Origin: Methylococcales bacterium
GTDB taxonomy: Bacteria > Pseudomonadota > Gammaproteobacteria > Methylococcales > Methylomonadaceae
Length of the DNA stretch: 64,000 nt
Reading direction: 5' to 3'
Assembly (NCBI GenBank): GCA_028712795.1
Contig: JAQTPT010000009.1
Coordinates: forward strand, 1-64,000
In this document: piece by piece, positions 27,978 to 36,470 of the stretch
How the letters are laid out: each line of letters starts with the position of its first letter
Numbering within the stretch: the first letter of the stretch is position 1
The notes under the pieces: model-generated
What the model was told of the DNA's origin: nothing
The model's input: only the letters and a program-made list of their open reading frames with translations
Databases searched by the model: none
Made by a program: the position numbers and the translations under genes

Positions 27978-28145
27978 TTAATTAAGTGGATTGTCGACCT
28001 TGCCATCCGAATTCAGCATACTTTCGATGGTTTTTAAACCGGCGAGAGCCGCCAAAATTTCCGGGCCAAGATCACGTTCCAGTTTGATTGTGGCGCGTGC
28101 TTTTACAGAGCTAATTGATTTGTTTTGATGATGTAGTTTTGGCAT
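27978..28145 (-). pseudogene. trbB 5' fragment (second copy)
   Basis: A 55-residue frame beginning MPKLHHQNKS and continuing VKARATIKLERDLGPEILAALAG. It matches the first 45 or so residues of the intact TrbB at 39724-40704 (MPNIHHQDDQ, VKARAKIKLERDLGPEIMAALAD), then stops before the ATPase core. It is a truncated duplicate, placed together with a broken trbA copy in the same order as the intact pair. Confidence 0.88.
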
Positions 28146-28203
28146 AGATTAATTGCATCGATAAAATAATTCGATGCGATATTATACTATATATCGAATG
28201 TAA

Positions 28204-28231
28204 AATATCATTATATTAATATAATGATATT
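28204..28231. repeat. 28-bp perfect palindrome in the trbB'-trbA' gap
   Basis: The 28 bases from 28204 to 28231 are identical to their reverse complement and are nearly all A/T (half-site AATATCATTATATT). It lies between the two pseudogenes, where the trbB promoter and TrbA operator would be in an IncP-type locus. A separate shorter inverted pair, GCATCGA/TCGATGC, lies about 40 bases to the left. Confidence 0.8.
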
Positions 28232-28290
28232 ATTTTATGAACAAAATGAATATTATTTTTCTCATTTATTGATTTGTAGTTTTCGTGGAT

Positions 28291-28667
28291 TTATTTCGTT
28301 ACTGCTTTTTGTTTCTTCAGTTTTTCCATGGCCTCCTTTGTCCATGGTCAGGTGATGAAGGTTTGATGTGACGGCAGTATTAAAGATACGCGCTCATAGC
28401 TTTCTGCTATTCCTCTGAGCTTGCCACCCGTTAAGGCCTCTAATAATTTACTGCCCAAGTCTGTTTCTTCGAGAGACTCGGCTAAAGGCTTATCCAGCGC
28501 ATCTGCAATCCGTTCCATAATCCGTAAAAATGGATTACCTTTTCCGTTGGATAAATCAGAAATAAATGATATAGATACCACTGACATTTTCGAGAGTTGT
28601 TCTCTCGTGTCCCCCCATTCTCGTCAACTATTCGAAGGATATTGGTAAAGAATATGTGGTTATACAT
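28291..28667 (-). pseudogene. trbA-like repressor, second copy, frameshifted
   Basis: Reads MYNHIFFTNILRIVDENGG then, after a one-base shift in a run of six G (C on the plus strand, near 28612), EQLSKMS, VSISFISDLSNGKGNPFLRIMERIADAL and LPSHQTFIT. A TGA then interrupts the frame where the intact copy has Arg; after it the frame continues WTKEAMEKLKKQK. It is clearly homologous to the intact TrbA at 41616-41996. Two lesions make it a pseudogene, although the G-run lesion could also be phase variation. Confidence 0.88.
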
Positions 28668-29012
28668 TAGCAATTTATTGACCGATAAATTAAGCAGCTA
28701 AATTTTTTGGTGATTTTTTCCTGGCATTTGATGGATTGTATGAATTGAATGTACGATACTGGACCTTAAAATTGATAATCTTTATATCGAATACAAATTA
28801 ACCATCATTGCCCTATTATAAACTGGAGAAAGTGACGATCTTCACGCCAATCTATAAGCGATAGGCATTCGATGACCGATCATTCCTAACCGAATAATTA
28901 ATCCATAGCCAACGAATTGTTGCGCTGCTGTTATACAATTGTTTAGTTTAAATCAAAGGTGATAGGGTTGACGGAGGTAAGTATTACGAATTCTCTTACC
29001 ACCCAGTTGCTC
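28668..29012. other. Intergenic region with a KorB-like half-matched site
   Basis: No gene is seen. TTAAGCAGCTAAA at 28690-28702 resembles the KorB operator and sits where the intact trbA copy has TTAAGCGGCTAAA, so it is the duplicated upstream region of trbA. The rest is AT-rich and unassigned, up to the end of the trbP-like gene. Confidence 0.45.
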
Positions 29013-29705
29013 TTAGACATAGATAAGTTTCGTTGATAACCAAAGAAGGGTTAAATGCAGTGGGTAGAAATAATAAAATAGCCACTGATAACGGGGCACC
29101 GGAATAGTGACGGCGGTGCTGGTGATCAAAATGGGTAGGGCGGCGAAAGCCCAATAATTGCCGTTAATAATACGGAGTAATAGCAAGGCTAGCAGGGCTA
29201 TTATCAAGGGTTCGATTCGCGGCGATTTGCAGTACCACCAGAGTGCGATCCCAAACGCTAAAACAAGCCACCAGAACTCTACTGAGGAACCGCCTACAAT
29301 AAATACAGCGCCAGCGATGAGATAGCCACTGATCGTCTGTTGCTCAAGGAAATAAATAGTGGCCGTCATCGCCAATAAAGCAAATAGAATGTTCAGCGGC
29401 CACCAGCCTGCTAACAAGCCGCCCAAGGCGATGAATGGCGGTGTTGCCAGGGTACCAAATAGTGCCAGGCGTTTCATGGTTCGGCTATGTGCGCCGCGCT
29501 TATATGCATCTGACCGAGCCAAATTATATGCCAGCACAAAAACGAAGAGTGGCATGGCTATGCGACCGGCGTTAAATAAGGTGTGCGATGCATCGTGTAG
29601 CAGATATTTATTGGTATGATCCGCTACCATAAGTAGTAGAGCCAGCCATTTAAGGGCTTCAAGTGTGCCATCCGATACTACTACGCGAGGTAATTGCATA
29701 GTCAT
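29013..29705 (-). CDS. trbP: TraX/TrbP-family membrane acyltransferase-like protein
   Basis: A 230-residue polytopic membrane protein of the TraX family. It begins with the hallmark GTLEALKWLALLLMVADHTNKYL, then FNAGRIAMPLFVFVLAYNLAR, several helices, and the ending YYFYPLHLTLLWLS. TraX acetylates F pilin; in IncP plasmids the homologue TrbP takes part in pilin processing. It is the last gene of the trb cluster, abutting trbN, in the IncP position. Assignment to TrbP rests on family plus gene order. Confidence 0.85.
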   Translation of the reverse strand: MTMQLPRVVVSDGTLEALKWLALLLMVADHTNKYLLHDASHTLFNAGRIAMPLFVFVLAYNLARSDAYKRGAHSRTMKRLALFGTLATPPFIALGGLLAGWWPLNILFALLAMTATIYFLEQQTISGYLIAGAVFIVGGSSVEFWWLVLAFGIALWWYCKSPRIEPLIIALLALLLLRIINGNYWAFAALPILITSTAVTIPVPRYQWLFYYFYPLHLTLLWLSTKLIYV

Positions 29706-30275
29706 TTACTGCTGGCTGCTAACGACGATACTACGTGGAACATAGGCTGTTTTTATTGCCTGTACTACGTGGATTGCTTGACTGGCCTGTTTAACTTCTT
29801 CGGGCTTTGTCGTGTAGGCATTGATCGTCGCACTATGGGACGGCATGAATTTATCTAACCAGTTAGCCCATCGGTTAGCTTTTACCATCAGATCAGACCG
29901 GTATAGCTGATTGTAGTAAGGTGTCCGGGAGTGATAATTTGCTGCCCGTGTCCATATATCGCCTTGGTCTCTGGTCAAATGCCCATGAATGCGCCATGCG
30001 GCCAGCTCATAGGCATAACAACCGCCGCTGGCTACATCCTCAGGTGAAATGCCGTACCTCCCGAGTGTTTTGAGGTAATCGGTATTAAATTGCATGGCGC
30101 CAACGTCGTGGGTTCCGTTGGTATTTTTCACCCAAACACCGGGCTTGCCATTTTCTTTTTCGGCTATCGCAAGCAGAATGTTCGCTGGAACTGCAAATTT
30201 TTCAGCGGCGGTGATCGAGCAAACAATCCGCTCCTGTTGATGGTGTGACGGTGGTAAATCAGGCATTGCCGCCAT
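29706..30275 (-). CDS. trbN: TrbN lytic transglycosylase
   Basis: A 189-residue protein with an SLT-like fold: ILLAIAEKENGKPG carries the catalytic Glu, followed by TNGTHDVGAMQFN and AAWRIHGHLTRDQGDIWTRAANYHSRTPYYNQLY. It opens peptidoglycan for the mating channel. No clear signal peptide is seen at the N-terminus. It starts just after a short gap from trbL and ends against trbP. trbM, which lies between trbL and trbN in RK2, is absent; the gap of about 140 bases holds only a 20-codon frame. Confidence 0.85.
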   Translation of the reverse strand: MAAMPDLPPSHHQQERIVCSITAAEKFAVPANILLAIAEKENGKPGVWVKNTNGTHDVGAMQFNTDYLKTLGRYGISPEDVASGGCYAYELAAWRIHGHLTRDQGDIWTRAANYHSRTPYYNQLYRSDLMVKANRWANWLDKFMPSHSATINAYTTKPEEVKQASQAIHVVQAIKTAYVPRSIVVSSQQ

Positions 30276-30418
30276 GTTGCCTCCTTATTCCAAGATTCGA
30301 TAAACTAATGGTTTTCTCAAGTGCCCAATTTTTTGATAGGGTTTTCCGGGAAATTTTGTTGCTTTTTTCGTTTTTTCATGGATACATCTTTTAGATGTCC
30401 TGGTTTTTTACGTTTCTG

Positions 30419-31843
30419 CTAGCCATCACGGAATGCGGCGATTTCATCCGCCCTTGAGTCCCCGGTACCAGTTGTTTCACCAGACAGGCTATTGTTATCG
30501 AATGTTGGGCTTGAGGCTTTGTTAGTGTGCGCTTGCGTTTCTGTCGACTGATTGATGGCTGAGGCGACTTGCCCACCAACGGTTTGATTGATCCGTGATT
30601 GGATTTTTTCACTCAAAACCTGTTTGATTCCTGATGCTAGGTGTGCGGCCGTACTGCTGGATTGTCTGCCCTGGTTTGTCGTACCTGATGAGCTACTGGA
30701 TACATTATTACTTGCCAAGCTATCCCCCATTGCCGCTGCAAGCGGGCTTGATGTTGATGCGGACGATGAGGGGCTAGCGGTATTACTATCTAATGCGCCA
30801 CTGACTATACCGCTCATCCTCGAAACAAGATCAGAGGCGCTTGATGAGTTTTGTGAGGCCTGTTTAGCTGCTGCCATAACAGCCTGAGCGCCACCCGCCA
30901 TATTTGTGGCACCGGCGACAGCCGTACTGCCAGCCATTGCAGCGGCAGCCCCTGCTACCCCGGCAGCGGCTATTGCTGAACCCGCGCCAAACCCGCCACC
31001 CAGCGCATGGGTTCCCCCGCCTTGGGCAATATGCCCGATCATCGGCGGAATTTTGTTAACGAGCACCAGTAGAACAACCGCAGCCACCAACATCGCAGCC
31101 ATGTCGTTCAGGTTCATGTTGGCATCCATCTGGGCGTAATAGGCATTGATAAACTGTTGTCCAATGCCCACCAGCAGAACCATCGTCATCAGTTGGACGC
31201 CAATATTGAGGACAGTTTTGAAGTAGCTGATTGCCATATCCGAAGTCCATCGGCAGCCACCAAAACCCAGGTAAAAAACTCCTGCATACGCGAGTATCCA
31301 GGATGATACTAGCAGAATAAGCATGTTTGCTGCGATCAATGCAAGAATGGTGATAACTATGATGGCCATGATGATTCCGGCGGTGCTCATAACCGGGCTC
31401 GCGATTGATGATTGTTGCACTACTGTATTAAATATTTTAAAGCCAACATCGACAATGCCAGACGGGGTGGTTCCGCTGATTCCCGATGCTGTATCTCCGA
31501 GCATCTGCATTGAGTCTATTACGTCGATTGCCATTGCCGGACCGTTGGTAAGCAGCCACCAGAAAAACCCGGTGAAGACAATAAAACGGATGAATTCACC
31601 ATAAAATTCCGTAAGGTCGGCTTTTCGAAACAATAACATGCCGTGAGTCCACACCATAGAAATCAGGGCGAGAACCCAGAACAACCAGGATGCTCTGGCT
31701 GTTAGGGTTGAAGCCCAACCAGAGGCGGTGGTTTGAAATTGGTTTTGTACATTGTCAAGGATGCCTTGGCCATTGATTGCCGCAAAAGCTTCAGGCGTTT
31801 GAATAATTAGGCAAACAACAAGTAATGTGATGATTTTTTTCAC
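30419..31843 (-). CDS. trbL: TrbL (VirB6-like) mating channel protein
   Basis: A 474-residue polytopic protein. A cleavable-looking N-terminus (MKKIITLLVVCLIIQTPEAFAA) is followed by several membrane helices, a central loop with GGCRWTSDMAISYFKTVLNIGVQLM, and a long Ala/Ser/Gly-rich C-terminal tail from about residue 270, all typical of TrbL/VirB6. It forms part of the inner-membrane channel. The start codon is GTG with AGGA eight bases upstream. Between trbK and trbN in the cluster. Confidence 0.88.
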   Translation of the reverse strand: MKKIITLLVVCLIIQTPEAFAAINGQGILDNVQNQFQTTASGWASTLTARASWLFWVLALISMVWTHGMLLFRKADLTEFYGEFIRFIVFTGFFWWLLTNGPAMAIDVIDSMQMLGDTASGISGTTPSGIVDVGFKIFNTVVQQSSIASPVMSTAGIIMAIIVITILALIAANMLILLVSSWILAYAGVFYLGFGGCRWTSDMAISYFKTVLNIGVQLMTMVLLVGIGQQFINAYYAQMDANMNLNDMAAMLVAAVVLLVLVNKIPPMIGHIAQGGGTHALGGGFGAGSAIAAAGVAGAAAAMAGSTAVAGATNMAGGAQAVMAAAKQASQNSSSASDLVSRMSGIVSGALDSNTASPSSSASTSSPLAAAMGDSLASNNVSSSSSGTTNQGRQSSSTAAHLASGIKQVLSEKIQSRINQTVGGQVASAINQSTETQAHTNKASSPTFDNNSLSGETTGTGDSRADEIAAFRDG

Positions 31844-31863
31844 TGTGTTTTCCTATGGCGTCG

Positions 31864-32133
31864 TCAAAAAACCCAGGGCTTATGTTTAGTTGGCTTAACT
31901 GTTGTGTTGCGGCGAGCACAGTTATCGGCCAGTGTTTGCTGAATATGCTTATCTTTAATAGATTTCATATATTCAAACTTGCAATTCGCATCATTGACTT
32001 CCGGTACGGCATTCGGTTGTGCAGGTGGATTTGCTGCATTTTCCATATTAACCGTGTTTTTCGGTGGTTCTGGTATTTCCTGAGTACAAGCAGTTAAAGA
32101 TGCAAGAAATGCGAATATCATGTATTTTTTCAT
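31864..32133 (-). CDS. trbK: TrbK-like lipoprotein (putative entry exclusion)
   Basis: An 89-residue lipoprotein: MKKYMIFAFLASLTAC gives a lipobox with Cys16, followed by a proline-rich stretch and a C-terminal part with two cysteines (ANCKFEYMKSIKDKHIQQTLADNC). In IncP plasmids the gene between trbJ and trbL is trbK, the entry-exclusion lipoprotein. The assignment rests on position, size and lipobox, because these proteins vary widely in sequence. A good ribosome site (AGAGGT) precedes the ATG. Confidence 0.72.
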   Translation of the reverse strand: MKKYMIFAFLASLTACTQEIPEPPKNTVNMENAANPPAQPNAVPEVNDANCKFEYMKSIKDKHIQQTLADNCARRNTTVKPTKHKPWVF

Positions 32134-32145
32134 TATAGACCTCTA

Positions 32146-32937
32146 TTAATATTGCCAATTACTATGTGTGACAGGTGTTAATGTATCCTTGCGCCAACTT
32201 TGGTCAGCGGCGGCTTGTTGTGCCTCACGATCTGCGATGACTTGATTGCGCGTGGCCTCTGCGGTTTGTTGGGCTATCAGTAGAGCCCTTAACTGCAATA
32301 GCTGGTTCGCCTGATTGCTGGCAAGCTGATTGGCATAACCAATGGCTTGCATCTGTCCTGATGCGGTTTGTGCGTTTGCTTGCAGCCTTTGCAGCGTCGC
32401 CGCGTCGGTTTGCAAGGCGGTTTGTTGGCTGTCGATGGCTTGTATTTCTGCTGCATTCGCTTTTTGCTGCGCTTGTGATCCCAGTTTAAGCGTGTTGTTC
32501 AGATTGGCTAACGCGCCGGGGGTACACGCAATACTATTGAAACAGGCAGAATTCGCATAGTGGTTTAGATTTTGGTAGTGATTCACATAATTGGCTAGCG
32601 AACCAAATTGGCTCTGGAAGCCTGACAAGGTATTGAGGGTGTTGGTCAATCCGGATATGGTTTGCGATGCGTTAGCCCAAGTAAATGAGCTTGGCGCAGC
32701 GGTATTTTGCATCATATTTGAGTATTGCTGCAATTGCGTAGAATACTGCGACAGCTGTGTGGAGTATTGCTGTACCTGCTTAAGCGTCTGCGCAATTTCT
32801 TCTGTTGCCGACAACACATTTTGCGATAGATTGGACCCATCAATAACGGGGATTCCGGCAAAGGATGGCGTCGGTGTCGTTATGCTGACTAAGAGAGCAA
32901 TAACCACTTTAGTCACTGACAATTTTAGCTTTTTCAA
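32146..32937 (-). CDS. trbJ: TrbJ (VirB5-like) pilus-assembly protein
   Basis: A 263-residue exported protein with a signal peptide ending near SFAG. The mature part is rich in Gln and Asn and strongly helical (heptad-like QQYSTQLSQYSTQLQQYSNMM). The GSLANYVNHYQNL and AQQKANAAEIQAID segments match the TrbJ family. VirB5/TrbJ proteins act in pilus assembly and adhesion. The start is TTG with a strong AGGAGA site. The gene lies between trbI and trbK. Confidence 0.88.
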   Translation of the reverse strand: MKKLKLSVTKVVIALLVSITTPTPSFAGIPVIDGSNLSQNVLSATEEIAQTLKQVQQYSTQLSQYSTQLQQYSNMMQNTAAPSSFTWANASQTISGLTNTLNTLSGFQSQFGSLANYVNHYQNLNHYANSACFNSIACTPGALANLNNTLKLGSQAQQKANAAEIQAIDSQQTALQTDAATLQRLQANAQTASGQMQAIGYANQLASNQANQLLQLRALLIAQQTAEATRNQVIADREAQQAAADQSWRKDTLTPVTHSNWQY

Positions 32938-32948
32938 TTTATTCTCCT

Positions 32949-34346
32949 TTAATAATCAAATGCTTCGTAAGGTTTGCTGAGCGTTAAATCTTTGGTCACC
33001 AGGATGTTAAACCGATAACCCGGTCTAATTTCCAGCGTGGGTGCAATATTCATATTTTTGGTAATCATTTGCACTGTCGCTTGCCCAAGTTGTTGGCCTA
33101 ATGCACTGCTCAACGTGCTTTGTGCGTTGGGTGCAAACACGCTGCCGGTATTTTGGTTTTGTTGGCTATAAGCTACCCCTGCGGTGATGGCCGACATTAA
33201 CAACGCGGAACCAAAGATGCGTACATAGTGGTTGTCTACTTGATCTTTGAAGCCTGCGAAGCCAGCGCCGTCAGCGCCTGGCATGGCGCCGATGTCCATG
33301 GCTTTGCCATCGGGGAAGACAATACGTTGCCACGCAATCAATACCCGCGCTTGCCCGTAAGCGACTTCGCTGGAATAGGTGCCTACCAGGCGGGAGCCTT
33401 GTGGAAACAATTTGTATTTTCCTGTGGCGGTATCGAAAACATCCTGCGACGTTTGCGCCATTATCTGGCCTGGTAATTGTGAATTGACCCCGGATATCAG
33501 CGTACCCGGTATGACAAAGCCAGCTCTTAATTCATACGGCGAATGGGGAGGTTCCGGTTTCGAGTCCAATCGCCAGCGATCGCCTTGTCCATTGTTGGCA
33601 TACTGGTTGATGTTATTCTTTTCCTCTCCCGAGGCCACGGTTTTCATCAGGTGGGGTGCTTCCCCTGATCCGCCCATGCTATTGATAATACCAGCCTCTT
33701 TTATCTGCGCGAGACGTTTTTTGTAGGCGGTTATCGGATCGGTTTCTGCCGGCTGATTGGCTGCAATCTGTTGTGCCAGCAGCGCTTGTTGTTCCGATAA
33801 TTTATCGGATGCAACGGGTGCTGATCCCGGGCTACGTGGCGCTACTACGCTGACCGTCGTTTTCGATTTAACCGCCTCTTCAAATTGTTGCAACTTAACT
33901 TGCCGGATACGAGCCGCTAAATCCTCTTCGGGTGTGGGCGGCTGGTTCGGTTGATTGGCTTGGTTCGGCGGTAGTGGCGGCGCATCCAGGCTGGCTGGCC
34001 TGACCACGGTCAAGGCCGGTGCTTCTGAAGCCATCGGTAGCGGGGGTATTTCCAAAGGCTTCGTCGCTATCGGTATGATGCCGCTGAGGTAGTCGCCCGC
34101 TATTTCATGAGCGGCCATACTGGTGTTAACAACCTTCTCTTGCTCAGTTTTGTCACCGGCTCTGTTCTGTTTAGCGGCTCGATCTGCCGCGACCAATACC
34201 ATGATGACCAGGAAAGTGAGCGTGGCACCGCCGACCAGAAATAGGGGCAGGTTGTTGACGCGCCTGACACCGCTTTTTGCTGAGGCTTCGCCGGGTGACC
34301 TAGCTGGCGACATAACGTCTTCGTTTTCAATCTGTTGCTGCTGCAT
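32949..34346 (-). CDS. trbI: TrbI (VirB10-like) channel scaffold
   Basis: A 465-residue protein with a cytoplasmic N-terminus, one membrane helix (LPLFLVGGATLTFLVIMVLVAA), a long proline/glutamine-rich periplasmic linker, and a VirB10 C-terminal domain: ELRAGFVIPGTLISGVNSQLPGQIMAQ, LFPQGSRLVGTYSSEVAYGQARVLIAWQRIVFPDG and the lever-arm and final RPGYRFNILVTKDL. It spans both membranes and links the inner-membrane ATPases to the outer core. GGAG precedes the ATG. It follows trbH closely. Confidence 0.93.
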   Translation of the reverse strand: MQQQQIENEDVMSPARSPGEASAKSGVRRVNNLPLFLVGGATLTFLVIMVLVAADRAAKQNRAGDKTEQEKVVNTSMAAHEIAGDYLSGIIPIATKPLEIPPLPMASEAPALTVVRPASLDAPPLPPNQANQPNQPPTPEEDLAARIRQVKLQQFEEAVKSKTTVSVVAPRSPGSAPVASDKLSEQQALLAQQIAANQPAETDPITAYKKRLAQIKEAGIINSMGGSGEAPHLMKTVASGEEKNNINQYANNGQGDRWRLDSKPEPPHSPYELRAGFVIPGTLISGVNSQLPGQIMAQTSQDVFDTATGKYKLFPQGSRLVGTYSSEVAYGQARVLIAWQRIVFPDGKAMDIGAMPGADGAGFAGFKDQVDNHYVRIFGSALLMSAITAGVAYSQQNQNTGSVFAPNAQSTLSSALGQQLGQATVQMITKNMNIAPTLEIRPGYRFNILVTKDLTLSKPYEAFDY

Positions 34347-34349
34347 GCT

Positions 34350-34790
34350 TTACTCCATTTTTGCCCAGGCACCGGCGGGGATAGCCGTGTTATTTCCGGC
34401 CGTGTAGGCTCGGGTTAAGATGGCTTTGCCAACGGTCAACTGCACGCGATACAGTCCTGCGAACAAGCTGGATGCGGGCTTATCGACCGTGTAGTGGGTG
34501 CTCAATCCTTCTGCGGGTTGGGTGGGGTCGAGAGTTTGCACGGCGTAGCCATTTTCACGCATCTGCAACACTAGTGAAGTGCCGAAACTATCGGTTTTAG
34601 GCACCGGTTGACCGATGTTGAATTTCGTGTGTGCGGGCGGATACAGGGTTTGCAATTGTTTAATGGCATCGGCTGCCAGGCTTTTACCCAGTTCAACGGG
34701 AACCGGTGTTGTTGTAATATGATCGTTTCGAACAGTCGCGCAGCCTGACAAGCTACTTAGCAAGAAAAATGTGACGACTAAACGGTTCAT
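34350..34790 (-). CDS. trbH: TrbH outer-core lipoprotein
   Basis: A 146-residue lipoprotein with lipobox LSSLSGC near residue 17. Its place between trbG and trbI is that of TrbH in IncP plasmids. Features include DAIKQLQTLYPPAHTKFNIGQ and a beta-rich C-terminal part. The start overlaps the trbG stop (ATGA), so the two are coupled. It likely plays the VirB7-like role in the outer-membrane complex; this is inferred from position. Confidence 0.8.
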   Translation of the reverse strand: MNRLVVTFFLLSSLSGCATVRNDHITTTPVPVELGKSLAADAIKQLQTLYPPAHTKFNIGQPVPKTDSFGTSLVLQMRENGYAVQTLDPTQPAEGLSTHYTVDKPASSLFAGLYRVQLTVGKAILTRAYTAGNNTAIPAGAWAKME

Positions 34791-35686
34791 TTTTTCACCC
34801 TTTTTATCGCCACGGCGTCTTGATTTCCCTCCACGCCGGCGATTAGGATGGCCGAATCAAAAACCGTATCGACAATATAGCGGTTGCCTTGGATGCGATA
34901 GTTAACCTGCACGGTTTCGTCATCCTCAAAAACCCCGCCTTCCCGACGCACAACCAGTAAAGTAGGCGCTTCTGATTGCGCCATGGCCTCGGGCATTTGG
35001 ATGATGGTTTTTTGCTTATCATTAAAAACCCTGATGGGTGTCCAGGCTATAGAACCGTTGGGTGTTATTTCATACGCAAAATCGAGGTCGCCCAGGTATT
35101 CGCCGGTTTGTGGCAGGGTCTTGTCCTGGCGTTCCTTTAGGGAGTGGTTACGGTATACATCCCATTTGGCTTGGTCTTCATCCGGGTAGGCAAACATGAC
35201 TTGCGGCATGTATTCGGTCCGGTGTGAGCGTAACCTGATATGATAGGCGCGGCGGTCGGTGGTCACCACTAACGAGGTTTCCAGACCGACATCCATCGGT
35301 TTGATGATAAGGTGTTGTACTTCATTCGTACCACTGCCGGTAATCGCAGGCTCAATGGTCCACCGGGCCGTATCCCCCAGGTTGATCGAATTCACCTGTT
35401 CTCCGGCCTGCAAGGCCACATCACAGACTTGCAACACGGCACAGACGACGCTGGGCTGTTGAACCCCAAACAGGTACGTTACCACGCCGTTTTTTCCTGA
35501 TGCCGGGGCCATGCCGATTGCATTGTGGCCTTTCCACTTATTAGCAATCGCCATGGCCTGTTTTTCCTGCCGGGTTAAAACCGGGTTTTTATCCGAGAAA
35601 TACAGCTCAGCCATATCCTGGTTAGCCGAGGCCTGCCCTGTGGCGAGCAGGCAGGTTACTAAGGTTGCGGTTAGGTGCTTATTCAT
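34787..35686 (-). CDS. trbG: TrbG (VirB9-like) outer-core protein
   Basis: A 299-residue exported protein with a signal peptide ending near QASA. The VirB9/CagX domain is clear: VVTYLFGVQQPSVVCAVLQVCDVALQAGEQV, GDTARWTIEPA, TNEVQHLIIKPMDVGLETSLVVTTDRRAYHIRLRS, and the C-terminal VFDDGxxTxIQMP-type region seen here as VFNDKQKTIIQMP. Together with TrbI and TrbH it forms the outer core. Confidence 0.92.
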   Translation of the reverse strand: MNKHLTATLVTCLLATGQASANQDMAELYFSDKNPVLTRQEKQAMAIANKWKGHNAIGMAPASGKNGVVTYLFGVQQPSVVCAVLQVCDVALQAGEQVNSINLGDTARWTIEPAITGSGTNEVQHLIIKPMDVGLETSLVVTTDRRAYHIRLRSHRTEYMPQVMFAYPDEDQAKWDVYRNHSLKERQDKTLPQTGEYLGDLDFAYEITPNGSIAWTPIRVFNDKQKTIIQMPEAMAQSEAPTLLVVRREGGVFEDDETVQVNYRIQGNRYIVDTVFDSAILIAGVEGNQDAVAIKRVKK

Positions 35687-35704
35687 ACTGGCTTTCGTTA
35701 CGTA

Positions 35705-36466
35705 TTAATGAGTGGGTTGCTGTCTTGACCACGAAAAATCCCTAATGAAGATACCCATCGGGTTTTTTCGCAATTGCTCTTCGGTCGTGGCGGACGTGGG
35801 TGCAGCGATGAAAATAGTCATCATGGCACGCATGGGTACCGGCTGGCCTTTCATAACGCCTTGCCGGTCCCGTGTCGTTTCCAGCCAGTCGATTTGCCAG
35901 GTTTCCGGGGTCAGTGCCATGGCTGAGCTGATTTCAGTACTGACCATTTCCTTGGTGGCACGTTTGAACGGACTGGATTCCTCGGTGCCATTGTAAAATT
36001 CGGTCATTTTTTGTGTGGCCGGAGCGTTAGCCGGTAACATCGCGTAGACGTCAAATACCGCTTTGCGTTGCAACACCACATCGGGCGTCACCATGCGTGC
36101 ATTCGCTATGCAGGCGGAGAGGGCTGAGGCTATCACCCGTTGGTCTGCGGGAGCGGCTTTATCGGCGACAGAGACAGCGGCGGTTGCCCCCAATTTATCG
36201 ACCTGTACTATATAAGGTATGAATTTTGATTGCTGGCCGATGTGGATCATGCCGGCCACACCGACCAGCGCCACCAGTAAGGACAAGATGCCCATGATTT
36301 GCCAGGCTTGCCGTGACGACATCACCGTTTGCATGTGATCGTTCCAGGTGCGTCTTGCCGACAGATAGGGGTTGTCATTTTCACCCTGACGACGACCGCC
36401 CAGCAGTTGTTCGTGGCTACGCCGTGGATCACTGATTGCTGCTGTTTTCTTCTTCTTTAATATCAT
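35705..36466 (-). CDS. trbF: TrbF (VirB8-like) inner-membrane protein
   Basis: I chose the ATG at 36466, which has an AGG-type site and starts just downstream of the trbE stop; the longer frame would need a TTG. The 253-residue protein has a basic N-terminus, one helix (IMGILSLLVALVGVAGMIHI) and a periplasmic NTF2-like domain with FIPYIVQVDKLGATAAV and the late QIDWLETTRDRQG. It nucleates the inner-membrane complex. Confidence 0.9.
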   Translation of the reverse strand: MILKKKKTAAISDPRRSHEQLLGGRRQGENDNPYLSARRTWNDHMQTVMSSRQAWQIMGILSLLVALVGVAGMIHIGQQSKFIPYIVQVDKLGATAAVSVADKAAPADQRVIASALSACIANARMVTPDVVLQRKAVFDVYAMLPANAPATQKMTEFYNGTEESSPFKRATKEMVSTEISSAMALTPETWQIDWLETTRDRQGVMKGQPVPMRAMMTIFIAAPTSATTEEQLRKNPMGIFIRDFSWSRQQPTH

Positions 36467-36470
36467 GTTG

